Numbered from the stretch's first letter, positions 1 to 10,839 are shown. The stretch is DNA of 64,000 nt from Cyrtodaria siliqua (GCA_037043455.1 JAWPHD010008302.1:1-64000); one strand, 5' to 3'. A program made the numbers and translations. Notes: generated by a model from the letters alone, not told the origin.

Positions 1-110
1 AGTTTATAATGTTCCAATAGCCGTTAATCTGAGCATTGCATAAAGGATTCGGATTTGACACCTTTGGTACATTTGTCTAAATATCGTTTCTCGAAATAAG
101 GGTTGGTGGA

Positions 111-305
111 GCGCTGTGGTCTAGTGGTAGAGCGTTGGACCCATGATCCAAAAGTCGTGGGTTCGATTCCCGTCATTGCCATATGCGTTGTGTCCCTGAG
201 CAAGACACTTTATCTGCATTGCTTAGTACTGGTTCTACCCAGGAAGACATCGAGACTGATTCAAATAAGTTCATAGAGCTTTCGTTACAATCGATGTAAA
301 ATAAA
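111..305 (+). mobile_element. tRNA-derived SINE
   Basis: The 5' part resembles a tRNA, with a pol III A box TGGTCTAGTGG at 117-127 and a B box GGTTCGATTCC at 160-170. It is followed by a core containing 'TGTCCCTGAGCAAGACACTT' (191-210), the conserved-core type found in many animal SINEs, and an A/T-rich tail of ATAAATAAG-like repeats. The anticodon-like loop would read CAT, but position 33 is C and the acceptor arms do not pair. I read it as a SINE head, not a working tRNA-Met gene. It lies in the intron 3' of the last ZP exon visible here. Confidence 0.8.
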
Positions 306-925
306 TAAGTTTAAACTAAATAAGGGTGTTAAATTAGATATACGTGTATATGAATTCCCTTTATTTAACGACTTATTCGTTGCACTGTTTAGCTCGAACA
401 CTCGCGAATCAAACCTGAACATTTCTATTTGCAGTGTAGAGGAATCTCAAATCTAGTTAAAATGCATGCGTGCCAATACAGCATGGCAAAAACAATATTA
501 TTTTGATATTTTTAATTAAGGTGGGACCTTAAAAAAAAAACGATTTCGTTTAATAGAGCTAGAAACACTATTATATAAATTAAAAACATACGTTGAACAG
601 ATATCCGTGGTTTGTCTTAATGCATATACATAGGTTTGAACTGTAAATAAACATAATTAATACATTCGATTGTATTGAATGCTACAAGCTCTATTTCTTG
701 TTGAGCATGTCTGGGGACAGTTGTGAAGGGTCGTAACTAATGCTGTTAAAACTTGTGACTTGACCAATTTGCATACCGTGTAACAATAATTGAAGTAAAA
801 TATCTTTATATCATTGATATCAGACGACTTATCTGTTCTATAGACTCTCACGAGTCCTTTGAAGATTCAGATATAAAACAAAAACTCATGCATATAAGAT
901 AACATCAAGCAGCGCCATGTCTTAC
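301..925. other. Intron, no coding signal seen
   Basis: AT-rich sequence between the SINE and the donor site of the ZP exon ending at 926. It holds a short A-run near 530-541. I see no ORF with coding character and no RNA gene. It should be the intron that precedes the rest of the ZP-C exons, which lie beyond the left edge. Confidence 0.6.
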
Positions 926-1320
926 CCGTCCTTTATAATAAAGTACTTCATATGGTCCGGGGCATCGTCTGTAGGTTTTGTGTAGCACGTGTGAACGCGC
1001 ATCTTTACCGTCCAATCAGCTACCGTGGTGAAAACCTTTACGTACACGTCATCACCGATATTTGCGTGAAGAGGACTTTCTGTAATTTCTTGGTTGAAGT
1101 TTGGGTCTCGATAGAACGTCATGTTCACGCTGTAGTGACTGGCAACCGATGAATGGTGGGATTCCACGTCGTGGTGCACGTGAGATGACGTGGCCTCATT
1201 ACGACTGACGTCACATTCAACAGTATATGTCCATTTGTGTTGACGAATAATAAAGGGGGTAATCGGATCAAAGATGGCGTAGATGATATCGTTTTCATAT
1301 ATCAAATTATCACCCGCAAT
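926..1320 (-). CDS. ZP-domain exon (end of ZP-N, linker, start of ZP-C)
   Basis: This is an internal exon of the MAM-mucin-ZP gene. The acceptor is TTTATCCTACAG just above 1320 and the donor is GACGG|GTAAGA below 926. It is 395 nt, starting at phase 0 and ending after two bases of a codon (GG). The peptide begins with a Gly-Asp-Asn...Tyr-Glu-Asn segment, then an 'FIIRQ...YTVEC' strand, which is the usual end of ZP-N ahead of its last Cys. A His/Ser-rich linker follows, then 'MTFYRDPNF', 'DDVYVKV', 'VKMRVHTCYTKP' and 'MKYFIIKDG', the ordered landmarks of ZP-C just before its conserved Cys. ZP modules polymerise into extracellular matrices such as egg coats and mucus or basal layers. The remaining ZP-C, cleavage site and anchor are outside the window. 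No stop or frameshift is present. Confidence 0.88.
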
Positions 1321-2579
1321 CTGTAGGATAAAATATTTTTGTTATTAGATTCATATTATGCAATAATATATGCACGAGTTCTTCAGCGTAACAATATTGC
1401 GCGACTTTACCGACTTTAGGAGCGCAATATGTATAAGCTGAAGAACGAGAGCATATATCCTAATACTAATACAATAACCGTTTTATTGCATACGTATTTT
1501 TAATATAACAACGAATATTTAAAACAAAACAATAGGTTTTAACATTTAATTTTCATCAAAAATATTTATTTGAAAAAAACATATTGTCGTTAGGTCCTGG
1601 GAATTTTCACAATAAAACCAACAAAGTTTACATCACGTGACATACTTTCTTTGACATGAACAGAAAAGTGCACCAATCACGAATGCACAATATGACTTTA
1701 CTACACGTCAATATGAGCGAATATTGACGTTTCATGTTACATTGAAAGTAAACGGAACTAGTAAATTCGTATTTAAAAAAAAAATGTTATACGCGTTTAT
1801 GTACACATACATGACGGCATAACCGTTTCCTATTAAACGTTTAAAGTTTGTTATAACTTTCAGAAGACACCACAGTGACAACATCCTAGGAATTCTTTGA
1901 AGAAAAAACATTCGATATTTAAAACACTTCTTGTATGCGCAAAGATATATAAGGAGAATGAATGCATGTTACACAGTAATGGGTAATGGATTAGTTTCTA
2001 GATTGAGTCACAGGTTGCTGTATCGGTGTAGGGAACTAAAAAAAAAAAAATAAAAAAAAACAAGAAAAAAAAAATCTCTTGTTATTTGTTGAAAACATAC
2101 ATATTTCAAGTTTTCCTGAAAAATTATCCCAGAATAATGTAGTTAGAGACAAGGTGTGAAGCTCTCCCTGGTCAACATTTGATAATACCCAACTGTTTTC
2201 ATCAATTGTTTCACTGGGCAAATTCCGAGAATTATCTACAAATCTAGGCTGGATGGAATGGCAGATATATGTCATTCTCGAAACCGAAAACCGAAAACAA
2301 TTCGATCAAACTGTTTTTTTGTGACCATGGTGACAAGTCAAAATGCTTCGAAAAACGCGATATCCAATTAGGTATACATCAATTGAAGGTGTTTAACTTC
2401 AGTTAAGACCATTACACTATGTGGTCTTGTATTATTTTTAGATATTGTTTCGTTTAGTTATTTCTGTTTCGCAGATTCGTTTTATTGTATTACTATGAAA
2501 GAGATATTGAATCTTTCACCAGCTGCACAATCAGACGCTTTCAATATTTTTAATAACACCCCATGTTCTTGATAATACA
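1321..2579. other. Intron with A-rich tract, no gene seen
   Basis: This is part of the intron between the two ZP exons. The base composition is strongly AT. An impure A-rich run lies at 2040-2077 and creates a spurious Phe/Lys reading frame. No coding, RNA or recognisable repeat signal was found here apart from that run. Confidence 0.5.
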
Positions 2580-2893
2580 TTGAATAACACTTTATTTTCT
2601 ACAACGGTAAATAAGATCTATCTAAAGAACTTAAAACTCAATGAGCCTCCATTTCTATTACCACCAATGTTTCTATTTATGTTGAAAATGGAGAAATGCG
2701 ATGCAAAATCTATGACAAAAAAGATGATTTTAAGTTTGGCATCGTTAATTATCCCCACCTATATGGGGATGTTCCGCAAGCAACATCGTATGTGGTGTAT
2801 GCTTCTCAGATTATTCATTTCGCTTTTGCTTGTAGTCAAATTGAGGACTATAACATTCTTAACCTTTGTATAACTAAAACGTTTGCGTTATAA
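2580..2893 (+). pseudogene. Reverse-transcriptase C-terminal fragment (retroelement relic)
   Basis: Two plus-strand frames together show landmarks of a retroelement protein I recognise from mollusc and other invertebrate genomes: 'NKIYLKNLKLNEPPFL', then after a frameshift near 2660 'NVSIYVENGE', 'KIYDKKDDFKF', 'IVNYPHLYGDVPQATSY' and 'SQIIHF', ending at a stop at 2891-2893. The same protein blocks occur on the minus strand at 5979-6401 and 11290-11567, so this is a dispersed family. Only a C-terminal piece remains; catalytic RT motifs are absent. It is followed by the family's 3' tail from about 3010. The exact clade is not decided. Confidence 0.65.
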
Positions 2894-3009
2894 GGACTGA
2901 GGATATCATAGAATCCTTTTGCAATTATCACCTTGTTCTACTTTTAAAATATAAAAAGTAATTTATTAAATACTCTTCTGTGACAAGGGCTATCACAACC
3001 TCTCTTCGT

Positions 3010-3150
3010 TGGCGACGTATATACCCCGGCGGGATTTCTTTATTATACTGTCCCGTTTTATTGGTATGACAACAGTCAAATAGTGAGGTTTGTCACCCAT
3101 CTTATCTAGGCTATGCATCTGTGCTTTCCAAAGGATTTTCTTTCAACTAG
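3010..3150 (+). mobile_element. 3' tail of the same retroelement family
   Basis: The stretch runs from 'GGCGGGATTTCTTTATTATA' through 'TGTCCCGTTTTATTGG' to 'AGTGAGGTTTGTC'. It is homologous to tails at 4515-4570, 10840-11030 (minus), 51028-51105 and 55280-55445 (minus). It sits downstream of the RT fragment in the same orientation. The first ~20 bases resemble satellite I (see findings). Confidence 0.6.
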
Positions 3151-4012
3151 GCTTTAGGGAAGCGCACAACTTGTATCACAGTCTGGATTGGCAAGTGGTG
3201 GTATGAATTGTATATCAGTTCTTACGACATTATAGCAGTTCTTTCAATTTTAGCAGGAACTACTTAAGGATTTTAATACAAACATGGTAGAAACCAAGAA
3301 AATGTTCGTTTAGCTCTTCTCTAATACCAAACGTTCATATGTACACTACTCAACTTTTATAATCGGCCACTTTTCAAAGAATTATATATTTTTAAATAGT
3401 TTATATTTTCATTTGAAATTTTAACTGGCGTCGTTTAACAAATATCGCTAGCAATTTATAAAACTTAATCTGCCTTGATTGGACTAAAACCTTGTTGATA
3501 AACTACATAAAATATTGGTATGTGTTTCGGTGATTTCCAGTGTTTAGTATTTGTGTTATTTTCAAAAAAGCTCGGGTTACCGATTATAAAAATTGAGTAG
3601 TGTATGTGCCTCAGTGACTTTAGCCTTACTGGCTAAACACACGTTTATTTAGCCTATGGTGACTGGCGAAGTATAATGAATAAAACAGCTTGTTTTCATT
3701 ATAATTGTTTTTTGTAATGTATGCGTGTTTTGGTTGACTATGTTCTGTGAAGGCTACAGTTCCTGTTTGACTTGTTATACCTACGTTTGAATATAAATAA
3801 ATGTTCTGCTAATATTCTTAACGGATATATAAATATATCATTATTTTTATTTGGCCGGATTGTGTTTTTTTTCAACAATTTGAGGACTGTTTTTTTTCCC
3901 GCAAGTCAGAGCACCACAATCCGTTAAAATAGTGTTTGTTTATTTACTTTTTTATTGTTAAATAACCAGCAGAATGTACCACGGTGTCAATTGATAGCTT
4001 TAAATTCCTTAC
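3151..4012. other. Intron, no gene seen
   Basis: AT-rich intronic sequence between the retroelement tail and the ZP-N exon donor. No coding, RNA gene or clear tandem repeat was recognised. Confidence 0.5.
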
Positions 4013-4215
4013 TCGTTCGCTTGTCAGACATTCCCGTAAGCCCTGTTGGAACATAAGTACCGACCCTTTCTCCATACCGTGGCATGTATTGTCACCGAAG
4101 TAGATGTTGGCGGAGCTCACTCCCGGGTAGAGTTGATTCAGTATACCCATGTCCACCGTGATGTTCCAGCCGACACTGCTGCATCCTGGGTGAATGGCGT
4201 CCTCGAGACGCAGAC
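4013..4215 (-). CDS. ZP-N exon (first half of the ZP module)
   Basis: This is a 203-nt internal exon. The acceptor is TTTTTGTTTTACAG above 4215 and the donor is GAACGA|GTAAGG below 4013. It starts with two bases completing a split Gly codon and ends on a codon boundary, matching the phase-0 start of the exon at 1320. The peptide has 'HPGCSSVGWNITVDMGIL', 'SSANIYFGDNTC' and 'MFQQGLRECLTSER'. This is the ZP-N order: first Cys, a beta-strand with a possible N-glycosylation site (NIT), second Cys after a D/N, then third Cys in the usual 'CGT' position (here C-L-T). Joined in order to the next exon it gives a complete ZP-N. It lies directly 3' of the mucin exon, whose single trailing G completes its first codon. 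Confidence 0.87.
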
Positions 4216-4514
4216 CTGTAAAACAAAAATGATAATTATATTAAAATAAATATTGGCAAACCTGCAGTATATAGAGGATCTTACATGGTGCTCTTTGCAC
4301 GCATATGTGAAGAATATGAAACGTGTACAATACGGCTCCACAGTGTTCATATTGTTATTGAATCTACGTATTATAAACAGGTTGTAATGATGTGAGGCTT
4401 TAGATGAGTTTTATTAAATTCAATAATAAAGCATGACTGTGACATTATATTAATCAAAATAGTTATGTGATGTCACATGTCGGTACTTATGGGATTTAAA
4501 AAATGGGGTTAATA

Positions 4515-5912
4515 CACTTTGTCACACTCTCCCGTTTTATTGGGTTGACAGTAGGGTAAGTGTGAGGTTTACAGTCAGTCATTCACTTGTGCGATGACTG
4601 GACTACCTCTTGGGACTCTATGATTGTACCTACTGAAACCCCAACTAAGGGAGGTGGGTGCATAAGCTTTCGTCCCTCGGGTTTTCTGGTCGTACCCTAG
4701 ATTGGTTTTCTCTTTAGCTGCAATTACTATGGTTGTTTAGTACGATTCTGGATACATCCTGGGATGTTTATTATTTTGTATGTGTTTCTTTAGTTAGTTT
4801 CTCTGGATGTGGACATTATTGTTAGAAATTCATTTTGATGGGATGTAGTTTTGTTTACACTGTCTTGTCTATTTGGGCGCTGAAGACAGGATAATAGCGA
4901 GGACTGTGCGCATATAAAATCGATTCAAGCTAACCAGTAGGCCTTATTGCCTACTGACCTTTCCAAGTCGGTAACCCTGTATTCACCACCCTTTCTGTTG
5001 TTGTTTTTTGTCTCTTTCATTGTATTATCAAGTCCTTGTTTGCAGTATAGTGCGGACCTACGATGCCATTGCGTTCGGTCGCTGTGGTTTCTATAGGACC
5101 CCATATCTCATTTTTGGTGCACCCTAGAACCTTGTTTAAACCCCCACCGGCCTTTGTTTGCCACTGACCGTTCCAAGGCGGTAGCCCTATTGCCAAACCT
5201 TTTGTGTTTGTGATGATTGTCTTATTTGGCCTTTTACTCATCTTTAAATTACAAATAAGAAGACAATATGAATTAAAGATAAGATATAACATCACAAACA
5301 TAAAAGGTTTGACAAAAGGGCTACCTCCATGGAACGGATAGTGGGATGGGGGTTTAAATCAGGCCCTACGGTGCACCAAATCTCGCTCTTATCCTAGAGC
5401 CATCCCAATAAAAAAATGAGAAAAAATGTCAACGAAATGGTACTGTAGATCCGCACTGTACCACAAATATCAAATTAACTATACAATGAAAACGAAAATA
5501 CATAACAGAAAGAGTGGTGAAGACTTGGAACGGTCAGTAGGCACTATGACCCACTGGTTAGCTTAAATCTGTTTTTGTATACACAACCTCACTATTGCGC
5601 TAATATTGATGACAGTATAAATGAAAATACATCCCATCAATATGAAATCTCTGACAATAAGATCCACATCCAGAGAAACTAGTAATCAATACACGTATAT
5701 CTTATTGTAAAGATATATCAAAACAAAAGTAATTAGAAACACCTCAGGATGTATCCAGAATTGTACTGAACAACCACAGCAGTTGCAACTGAGAAAAACA
5801 ATCTAGGATACGACCAGAAAACCCGAGGGACGATGGGTTCATGCACCAACCTCCATTTCAGGGTTTCGGAAGGTGCAATCACGGAGACACACGAGTTTTT
5901 CCGATCATCGTA
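4515..5912. repeat. Fold-back of two tail-to-tail retroelement copies
   Basis: The left arm (about 4590-5215) is an imperfect reverse complement of the right arm (about 5288-5912), with a ~70-bp spacer. Paired blocks include 'CTCGGGTTTTCTGGTCGTA' (left, ~4678) against its complement near 5810, the 'TCTCTGGATGTGGA' block near 4800 against 5670, and the 'TTTTGTGTTTGTGATG' block near 5200 against 5290. Each arm is a 3' portion of the dispersed retroelement family. A further tail fragment ('CTCCCGTTTTATTGGG') begins at about 4530. Short reading frames inside it have no coding support. Confidence 0.7.
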
Positions 5913-5978
5913 CAAGAGAAAAATTGAAGCGTAGTGCCTGACTGTAAATTGGTCAATCATGACGTGCGCCCAGTAATA

Positions 5979-6401
5979 CTATGGGGTCGTAACCTTTCTA
6001 ACGATCTTCCCGATTAATTTTGTAAATTGGTCGGAAAATCCGTAAGATTTCTTAAATTTCCAAAGTTTATAGATCACATTTCCATATAATAACGGTTGAG
6101 ATATTCCTAGTTTTACGTTGTTGTTGTACTTTTTTCCAGCAGGTTTTCGTTTCCCTATCAAAACGTATATAAGCTGGAAGACAAATGATGTATCATGAGA
6201 TACGTCCACATCCAGATGTGGATATTTAACGATGTCAAAGTTAAAATCATCTCTCTTGACACATAATTTAGTATGTATGTAATCATTTGAAATCGAGAGA
6301 TGAAGGTCGAGGATTGCTGCTATGGTACCCGAACAGTTGGATTTATTCAACGTGAGCTGTGACGGATAAATATTAGTACCCATATGAACGGGACAGTGCA
6401 A
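5979..6401 (-). pseudogene. Reverse-transcriptase C-terminal fragment, minus strand
   Basis: A 140-codon open stretch shows the same blocks as the relic at 2580: 'IYPSQLTLNKSN', 'ILDLHLSISNDYIHTKL', 'KRDDFNFDIVKYPHLDVDV' and, after an apparent internal deletion, 'LLYGNVIYKLWKFKKSYGF' and 'SDQF'. Compared with how I remember the family, the segment between the last two blocks is shortened. Downstream on the same strand (to 5733) homology continues in a broken frame into the fold-back. It is an intronic relic with no catalytic motif. Confidence 0.65.
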
Positions 6402-6439
6402 ATAAACATAACCCCCTCAGATTACATTATCTAACAAAC

Positions 6440-6685
6440 AAGACAGCATTAATAGGCAATATAAGTAAAACACATAAATGATCATGTGTATTATATAGCA
6501 AAAAAAAAAAAAAGTCAAAAACGAAATACTGATGACTTCGCAGAGCCATAGCAACAGGGGCAAACGTTAAGGATACGACAAGACAAGATTTACGACACAA
6601 ATCATATGCTACCGTCCAATGGGGATTAAGGTAGTCATCATAGGGTCCACAACCTGTCCGGCCATCACACACTGTTAACAACAGT
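6440..6685 (-). mobile_element. 3' region of the retroelement family
   Basis: On the minus strand this contains 'AGGTTGTGGACCCTATGATG' and 'TCTTGTCTTGTCGT'. It aligns over about 240 bp with 11040-11285, where the block lies downstream of RT coding, and with about 50860-50990 in the opposite orientation. Here it lies upstream of the RT relic at 5979-6401, so this stretch is a composite of at least two insertions. Confidence 0.55.
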
Positions 6686-6689
6686 TCTA

Positions 6690-7581
6690 AAAACAGCCGT
6701 GTTATACTTCAGCAATTCGTTTCTAGTATTCCTTTGAAAAAATATTTTCCAGTAGAAATTTTGACTTTTCTACCTCATAAATTTCGGAAAATCCAAGCAA
6801 AAAAATGTGATAATAAATTAATAATCATGTTGAAAAATTCATACATATACTTGTCAAATTCCTAAGAACCCACCTTGGAATATGTCAATAATATTCGTGT
6901 TGCTTTCTGTATTTCAAGCTCGATCAGAGATACGGTTGAACTACAAACTCATGAGTTAAAATCGTCTGCTCTGATTGCATGAACACATTTTAAATCTTTC
7001 AATTCCATGTGTTTTCTAAGAAATAAATTAACACTTATACATTTGGGTATATCGGATTTGGTGAAGTACTTTGAATTAGTGCAGCTTTCGATGTTCCTAA
7101 TTCTAAAATATGCCAATTAAAATGATTCTTACATCATGTTTTATTAGCATCACCATTACGAATGCGTTTGCAAAAGAGACTTTTGAAATATTTAAAGTTA
7201 ACGCTGAATTACAGTTACTTGAATTTCAAACGATAGTCAATTAAAATGGAGGTAAATTAGAATTATCCATGTTTCATTTTAGTATGGACGAAACATCTGC
7301 AATATATGTGTCAAACTTTTATGGGTTTTTTATATTATTTCCTACTATTTTTAAGAAGTTTATATCTTTAAGCGGACTTCGATTCATGTCGTGTGTTTTA
7401 TCAGCAAAATTAATGTTTCATATAAAGGGAGGGCAACTCTTTCTCAAACGATTGGTTTGGTTTTCTTATTTAAAAAAGATATACGTTTTATCAGGTAGCA
7501 GTCGTATAAATCACACCCTATCACATATGCCTAACATTTTCTGCAACAGAACTGCTTATACTTTAAATATTGTGCTGTTAC
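6690..7581. other. Intron, no gene seen
   Basis: AT-rich sequence between the retroelement remnants and the mucin-exon donor. A plus-strand open frame at 7269-7595 has no motif and low-complexity AT-driven composition, and its end overlaps the mucin exon. I treat it as chance. Confidence 0.5.
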
Positions 7582-8157
7582 CTGTTATAGCGTGAGTGGT
7601 CGCTGTTGTGTAATACTTCCTCAAAGTCGTTATTAACGAAGTGGTACTCGATTTTGTTGTCGACGGCGTTGTACTCAATGATGTTGACCGATTCGTTGTT
7701 GACGACATGGTAGTCGATGTTGTTGTTGACGGCGTGGTAGTCGATGTTGTTGTTGACGGCGTGGTAGTCGTTGTTGTTGTTGATGGCGTGGTAGTCGATG
7801 TTGTTGTTGACGGCGTGGTAGTCGATGTTGTTGTTGACGGCGTGGTAGTCGTTGTTGTTGTTGATGGCGTGGTAGTCGATGTTGTGGTTGACGGCGTGGT
7901 AGTCGTTGTTGTTGTTGTTGACGGCGTGGTAGGCGTTGTTGTGGTTGACGGCGTGGTTGTCGTTGTTGTTGTTGACGGCATGGTAGTCGATGTTGTTGTT
8001 GACGGCGTGGTAGTCGTTGTTGTTGTTGATGGCGTGGTAGTCGATGTTGTTGTTGACGGCGTGGTAGTCGATGTTGTTGTTGACGGCGTGGTAGTCGTTG
8101 TTGTTGTTGACGGCGTCGTAGTCGTTGTTGTTGTTGACGGCGTGGTAGTCGTAGTAC
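7582..8157 (-). CDS. Mucin-like Thr/Ser/Pro stalk exon
   Basis: This is a 576-nt internal exon. The acceptor is TTTACTCTTTTCAG above 8157 and the donor is ATAACAG|GTAACA below 7582. It begins with two bases and ends with one, so it is a phase 1-1 symmetric exon. It encodes about 17 tandem 9-residue repeats of the type PSTTTTTTT or PSTTTSTTT, followed by a degenerate tail (NRSTSLSTTPSTTKSS...) that carries one N-R-S sequon. Such PTS tracts are O-glycosylated extended stalks. Its trailing G joins the leading GT of the ZP-N exon to make Gly. The other two frames are also open because of the 27-bp repeat, but only this one is splice-phase compatible and makes sense as a stalk. Symmetric phase lets it be gained, lost or lengthened without breaking the frame. 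Confidence 0.82.
7700..8157 (-). repeat. 27-bp coding minisatellite
   Basis: About 17 units of 27 bp (one of 30 bp, near 7910) lie inside the stalk exon. Each reads on the plus strand as a GACGGCGTGGTAGTCG block followed by a TTG run. Unit variants alternate Thr and Ser at one codon. The array is expected to vary in copy number between alleles. Confidence 0.85.
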
Positions 8158-9430
8158 CTGAAAAGAGTAAATAAACTGAAGTTTTTTGTAAATATAACAA
8201 TATCGACTTGATACATTATTCGACTATTCGCCCATTAAAAGGTTAGTTACATCCGAGTTTGATCAGAATATTTTTTTTATTCTAGTTCGTACATTAGCTG
8301 TATTGATGTTGTGGAGAAAAACTTGATTCAGGTCTGCAACATATTTTGCAAGCTCATAGCCAAAACATCTCAGCATATAGTAAAAGTATAACTATCATCA
8401 TCGTAAGTGGCGGCATTTACAGTGACTAATAATTAATTAAAAGGAAATGGACGTCGATTTCCGTAACTCTTAAGGACTACATGTCACTGAAACGACGAAG
8501 TTCATAGTTTCGTTGATCGACCTTGGCATATATCGTGACCTTACGGGCTTATTTAACTGTAGTATAAAAGTGACTTGTCACGCTATAATATACGTTTATA
8601 CCATTTTTATTTGTGTAAAGTGTATGCAAAATGCCGATGTAAAAATGGAAACATTTAGATCTACATAATTCAGAAAGGTATCCGTCTCATTTACAGAGAA
8701 TGCATTCCACCAGTCAAAGCAAAGCACATTAGTGATAGGATTTATTATATACCTATCAATAATATAACCATAGTACCTTCATTTCCTTACAATGTTTTAC
8801 AAATCCGTGTATCACCTCTAGAGGTTTTTTGAAACCGATTCACTATACTACTAAAATAGATTTCGGTATCGCTGCTGTTCTATACAAGGGACGATTCTTA
8901 CGGATGGCAGGAGGTGTACAGAACAGGGACAACGGGGTGGTCTGCCTCTACCACAAAAAATGCAGGTGCTGATTTTGGACTTATGCACATGGGTTCAGGT
9001 AAGTAAATCATTTTGATATATTTATCTAGTTAAACAATTATATGTTTGTTAATATCAGAATATATAAATGACAATGTTCAACTAAAAGAAAATATACTCG
9101 ACGAGTTTTAATGTTTGTTAATACCCGTTTGAAAAGTTGATAACGTATCTTGTTGAATTTGTTAACGTATCTGATTAAAGTTAAACAAAAATATGAAGAC
9201 GCAATAAAAGTGATAGATGATTTGAATGCAAAGGTGCTACCCGATACCATGACAATACATTTTATGTGTTGTGAGGGCAAAGGTAAACGCCTTGTTACTG
9301 CAACAACTCCCTGATTGTAGCGTGTGATACGTGGCGTGAACACGTTATAGGTGTATCAGTTGTGGATACTGTAAGCTATGAGCAATGTAAACTTTCTGTA
9401 AGCGAGTAAAATTGCTTAACATCATCGCAT
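8158..9430. other. Start of the giant intron; possible decayed coding patch
   Basis: Mostly AT-rich. At 8877-9000 all three plus frames are open for a short stretch. One reads 'GWQEVYRTGTTGWSASTT' followed by 'ADFGLMHMGSG' and ends in TCAG|GTAAGT, a good donor. I do not recognise the domain and found no convincing acceptor, so I do not call a gene. Confidence 0.3.
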
Positions 9431-9725
9431 ATGTTGCTGCCATTTACAACCGACAGTGGTATATATGGTATATATGGAAAGTATTAGAACTGGCTGGAGA
9501 TGACAGTGAGGTTCATGTGTCGTTCACAAAAAAGAAAACAAAGCGGGCGGAATACATTTAAGTTGGCCACCAACAGAAGATATGATATGGGTTATTTTTG
9601 GTGACATCATTGCAGTAATCAAAGAACCAGTAGCTATTGTTAGATGATCCTGTAGATTCTTTCGCATTGTTGGTGGCGACTTGCACTTCACTACAAACAT
9701 GTTTGAAGGTAACTCATAGGACATA
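9430..9725 (+). pseudogene. Fragment of a transposon-associated invertebrate protein
   Basis: The plus frame reads 'VAAIYNRQWYI', a short duplication (WYIWYIW), then 'KVLELAGDDSEVHVSFTKKK', a stop, and after a frame change 'WPPTEDMIWVIFGDIIAVI' and 'KEPVAIVR', then 'FFRIVGGDLHFTTNMFEG' in another frame. This order of blocks is the C-terminal signature of a large group of uncharacterised invertebrate proteins often linked to mobile elements. I recall the pattern but cannot name the family. Frameshifts and stops mark it as dead. Confidence 0.5.
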
Positions 9726-9729
9726 TACG

Positions 9730-10839
9730 TTAAGCGGTTATTACAGATACTGAAGTGTTGTGTTTGTGATTTGATTTGTTTCAAATTAATTTCGACGTAT
9801 ACTTAGTGTGAACTTTTTAAGATAAGAAAGCATTGTTTTATTGAAAATCATTTTTATTTGTTATAACAGTTTTTGTTGTATATATAAAACAACAGATGCG
9901 TTACCAATTAAATTCACATCAGTCGTGCGACAATACAACTGAACAGAACATATACTGCAGTGAAGTGTCTTCTTACTATAAACGACCGTTATAATCTATA
10001 TGTTTACCTAAAATTACAGATAATGTTACAAATAACAATTTATGAAATGGGGAAATGTTTCATTTTCTTGTCTCCCTTGTGTGCTTTTAATGAGAATGAA
10101 TGTTAAACTCGTCCCCATTCCAAATAAGATTTAAGAAATTCTTTATGAATTATTTTTAATTTTAACTCGCCATAAAGGCGTTTAAATCGCCAGAAACTCG
10201 TTTTAGATCCGATATATATAGGTTATAGTTCATTTATTCGAATTTTAAGGAAATAAGTTCAAGGAAGCGAAACTTACTTCTTTAAAATACAAATAAGTGA
10301 AATATAACCGACTAACAGTTCAACCCACCCATGCTCTGGCGTCTTCCATTTATCTGCGTGTGAGCTGTAGTTAAACCCGTCCACTGTGTAGCGGCTTTCT
10401 TTTTCTGCCAACAACCCTCTTAATTTGACAGCTGTCATAACCAACCCTGCTTTAATTTTCGCGGGCTTTTCACTCTGCAGTGAAAATCGCTTGATGCTCA
10501 TTTGATATCCAAATGTTTGGCCCTCTTATTTTCATATTGATCCAAGATTTTCAATTATATATATATTAAGTAATTTTATTGCAAGCTCGTCACCTTCATC
10601 AAAAGGATTCGTTCCAGTAATATTTTTCCATACAAATTCAAATTCAATAACCTATATAACACTATGTTATGCAGAAAGTGTTGATGAATATTAATACACA
10701 TATACAGTAGGGTATTTCGTCTTGCAGATAAAGAAATAGGTATAAAAGTCGAACAGGCAATGCAACTCTCACAGAACACAGTAAACCCAAAAAACATGCA
10801 AAACGACAAACATGAATGGCAATGTTAATAAAGAATAAA
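9730..10839. other. Intron; one open segment with splice-like ends
   Basis: AT-rich intron. On the minus strand 10278-10474 is open, starts after TTTTCACTGCAG and ends at AAGAA|GTAAGT. It reads 'GLLAEKESRYTVDGFNYSS' and 'WKTPEHGWVE', then a hydrophobic end. Its phases (0 in, 2 out) do not fit the phase-1 chain of the MAM/ZP gene and the sequence is not recognised. Nothing else is seen. Confidence 0.3.

Noticed and set aside
111..182. tRNA-Met-like gene
   Set aside because: A and B boxes and a CAT loop are present, but acceptor arms do not pair, position 33 is not T, and a SINE core and tail follow.
952..1152. 66-codon plus-strand frame
   Set aside because: Antisense shadow of the ZP exon.
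5017..5301. 94-codon minus-strand frame
   Set aside because: Lies wholly in the retroelement fold-back (complement of the tail sequence). No domain.
7641..8174. Plus-strand Val/Asp-rich frame and second minus-strand Asn/Asp/His-rich frame over the mucin exon
   Set aside because: A 27-bp repeat keeps all frames open. Only the Thr/Pro/Ser frame on the minus strand fits the acceptor, donor and the phase of the ZP-N exon.
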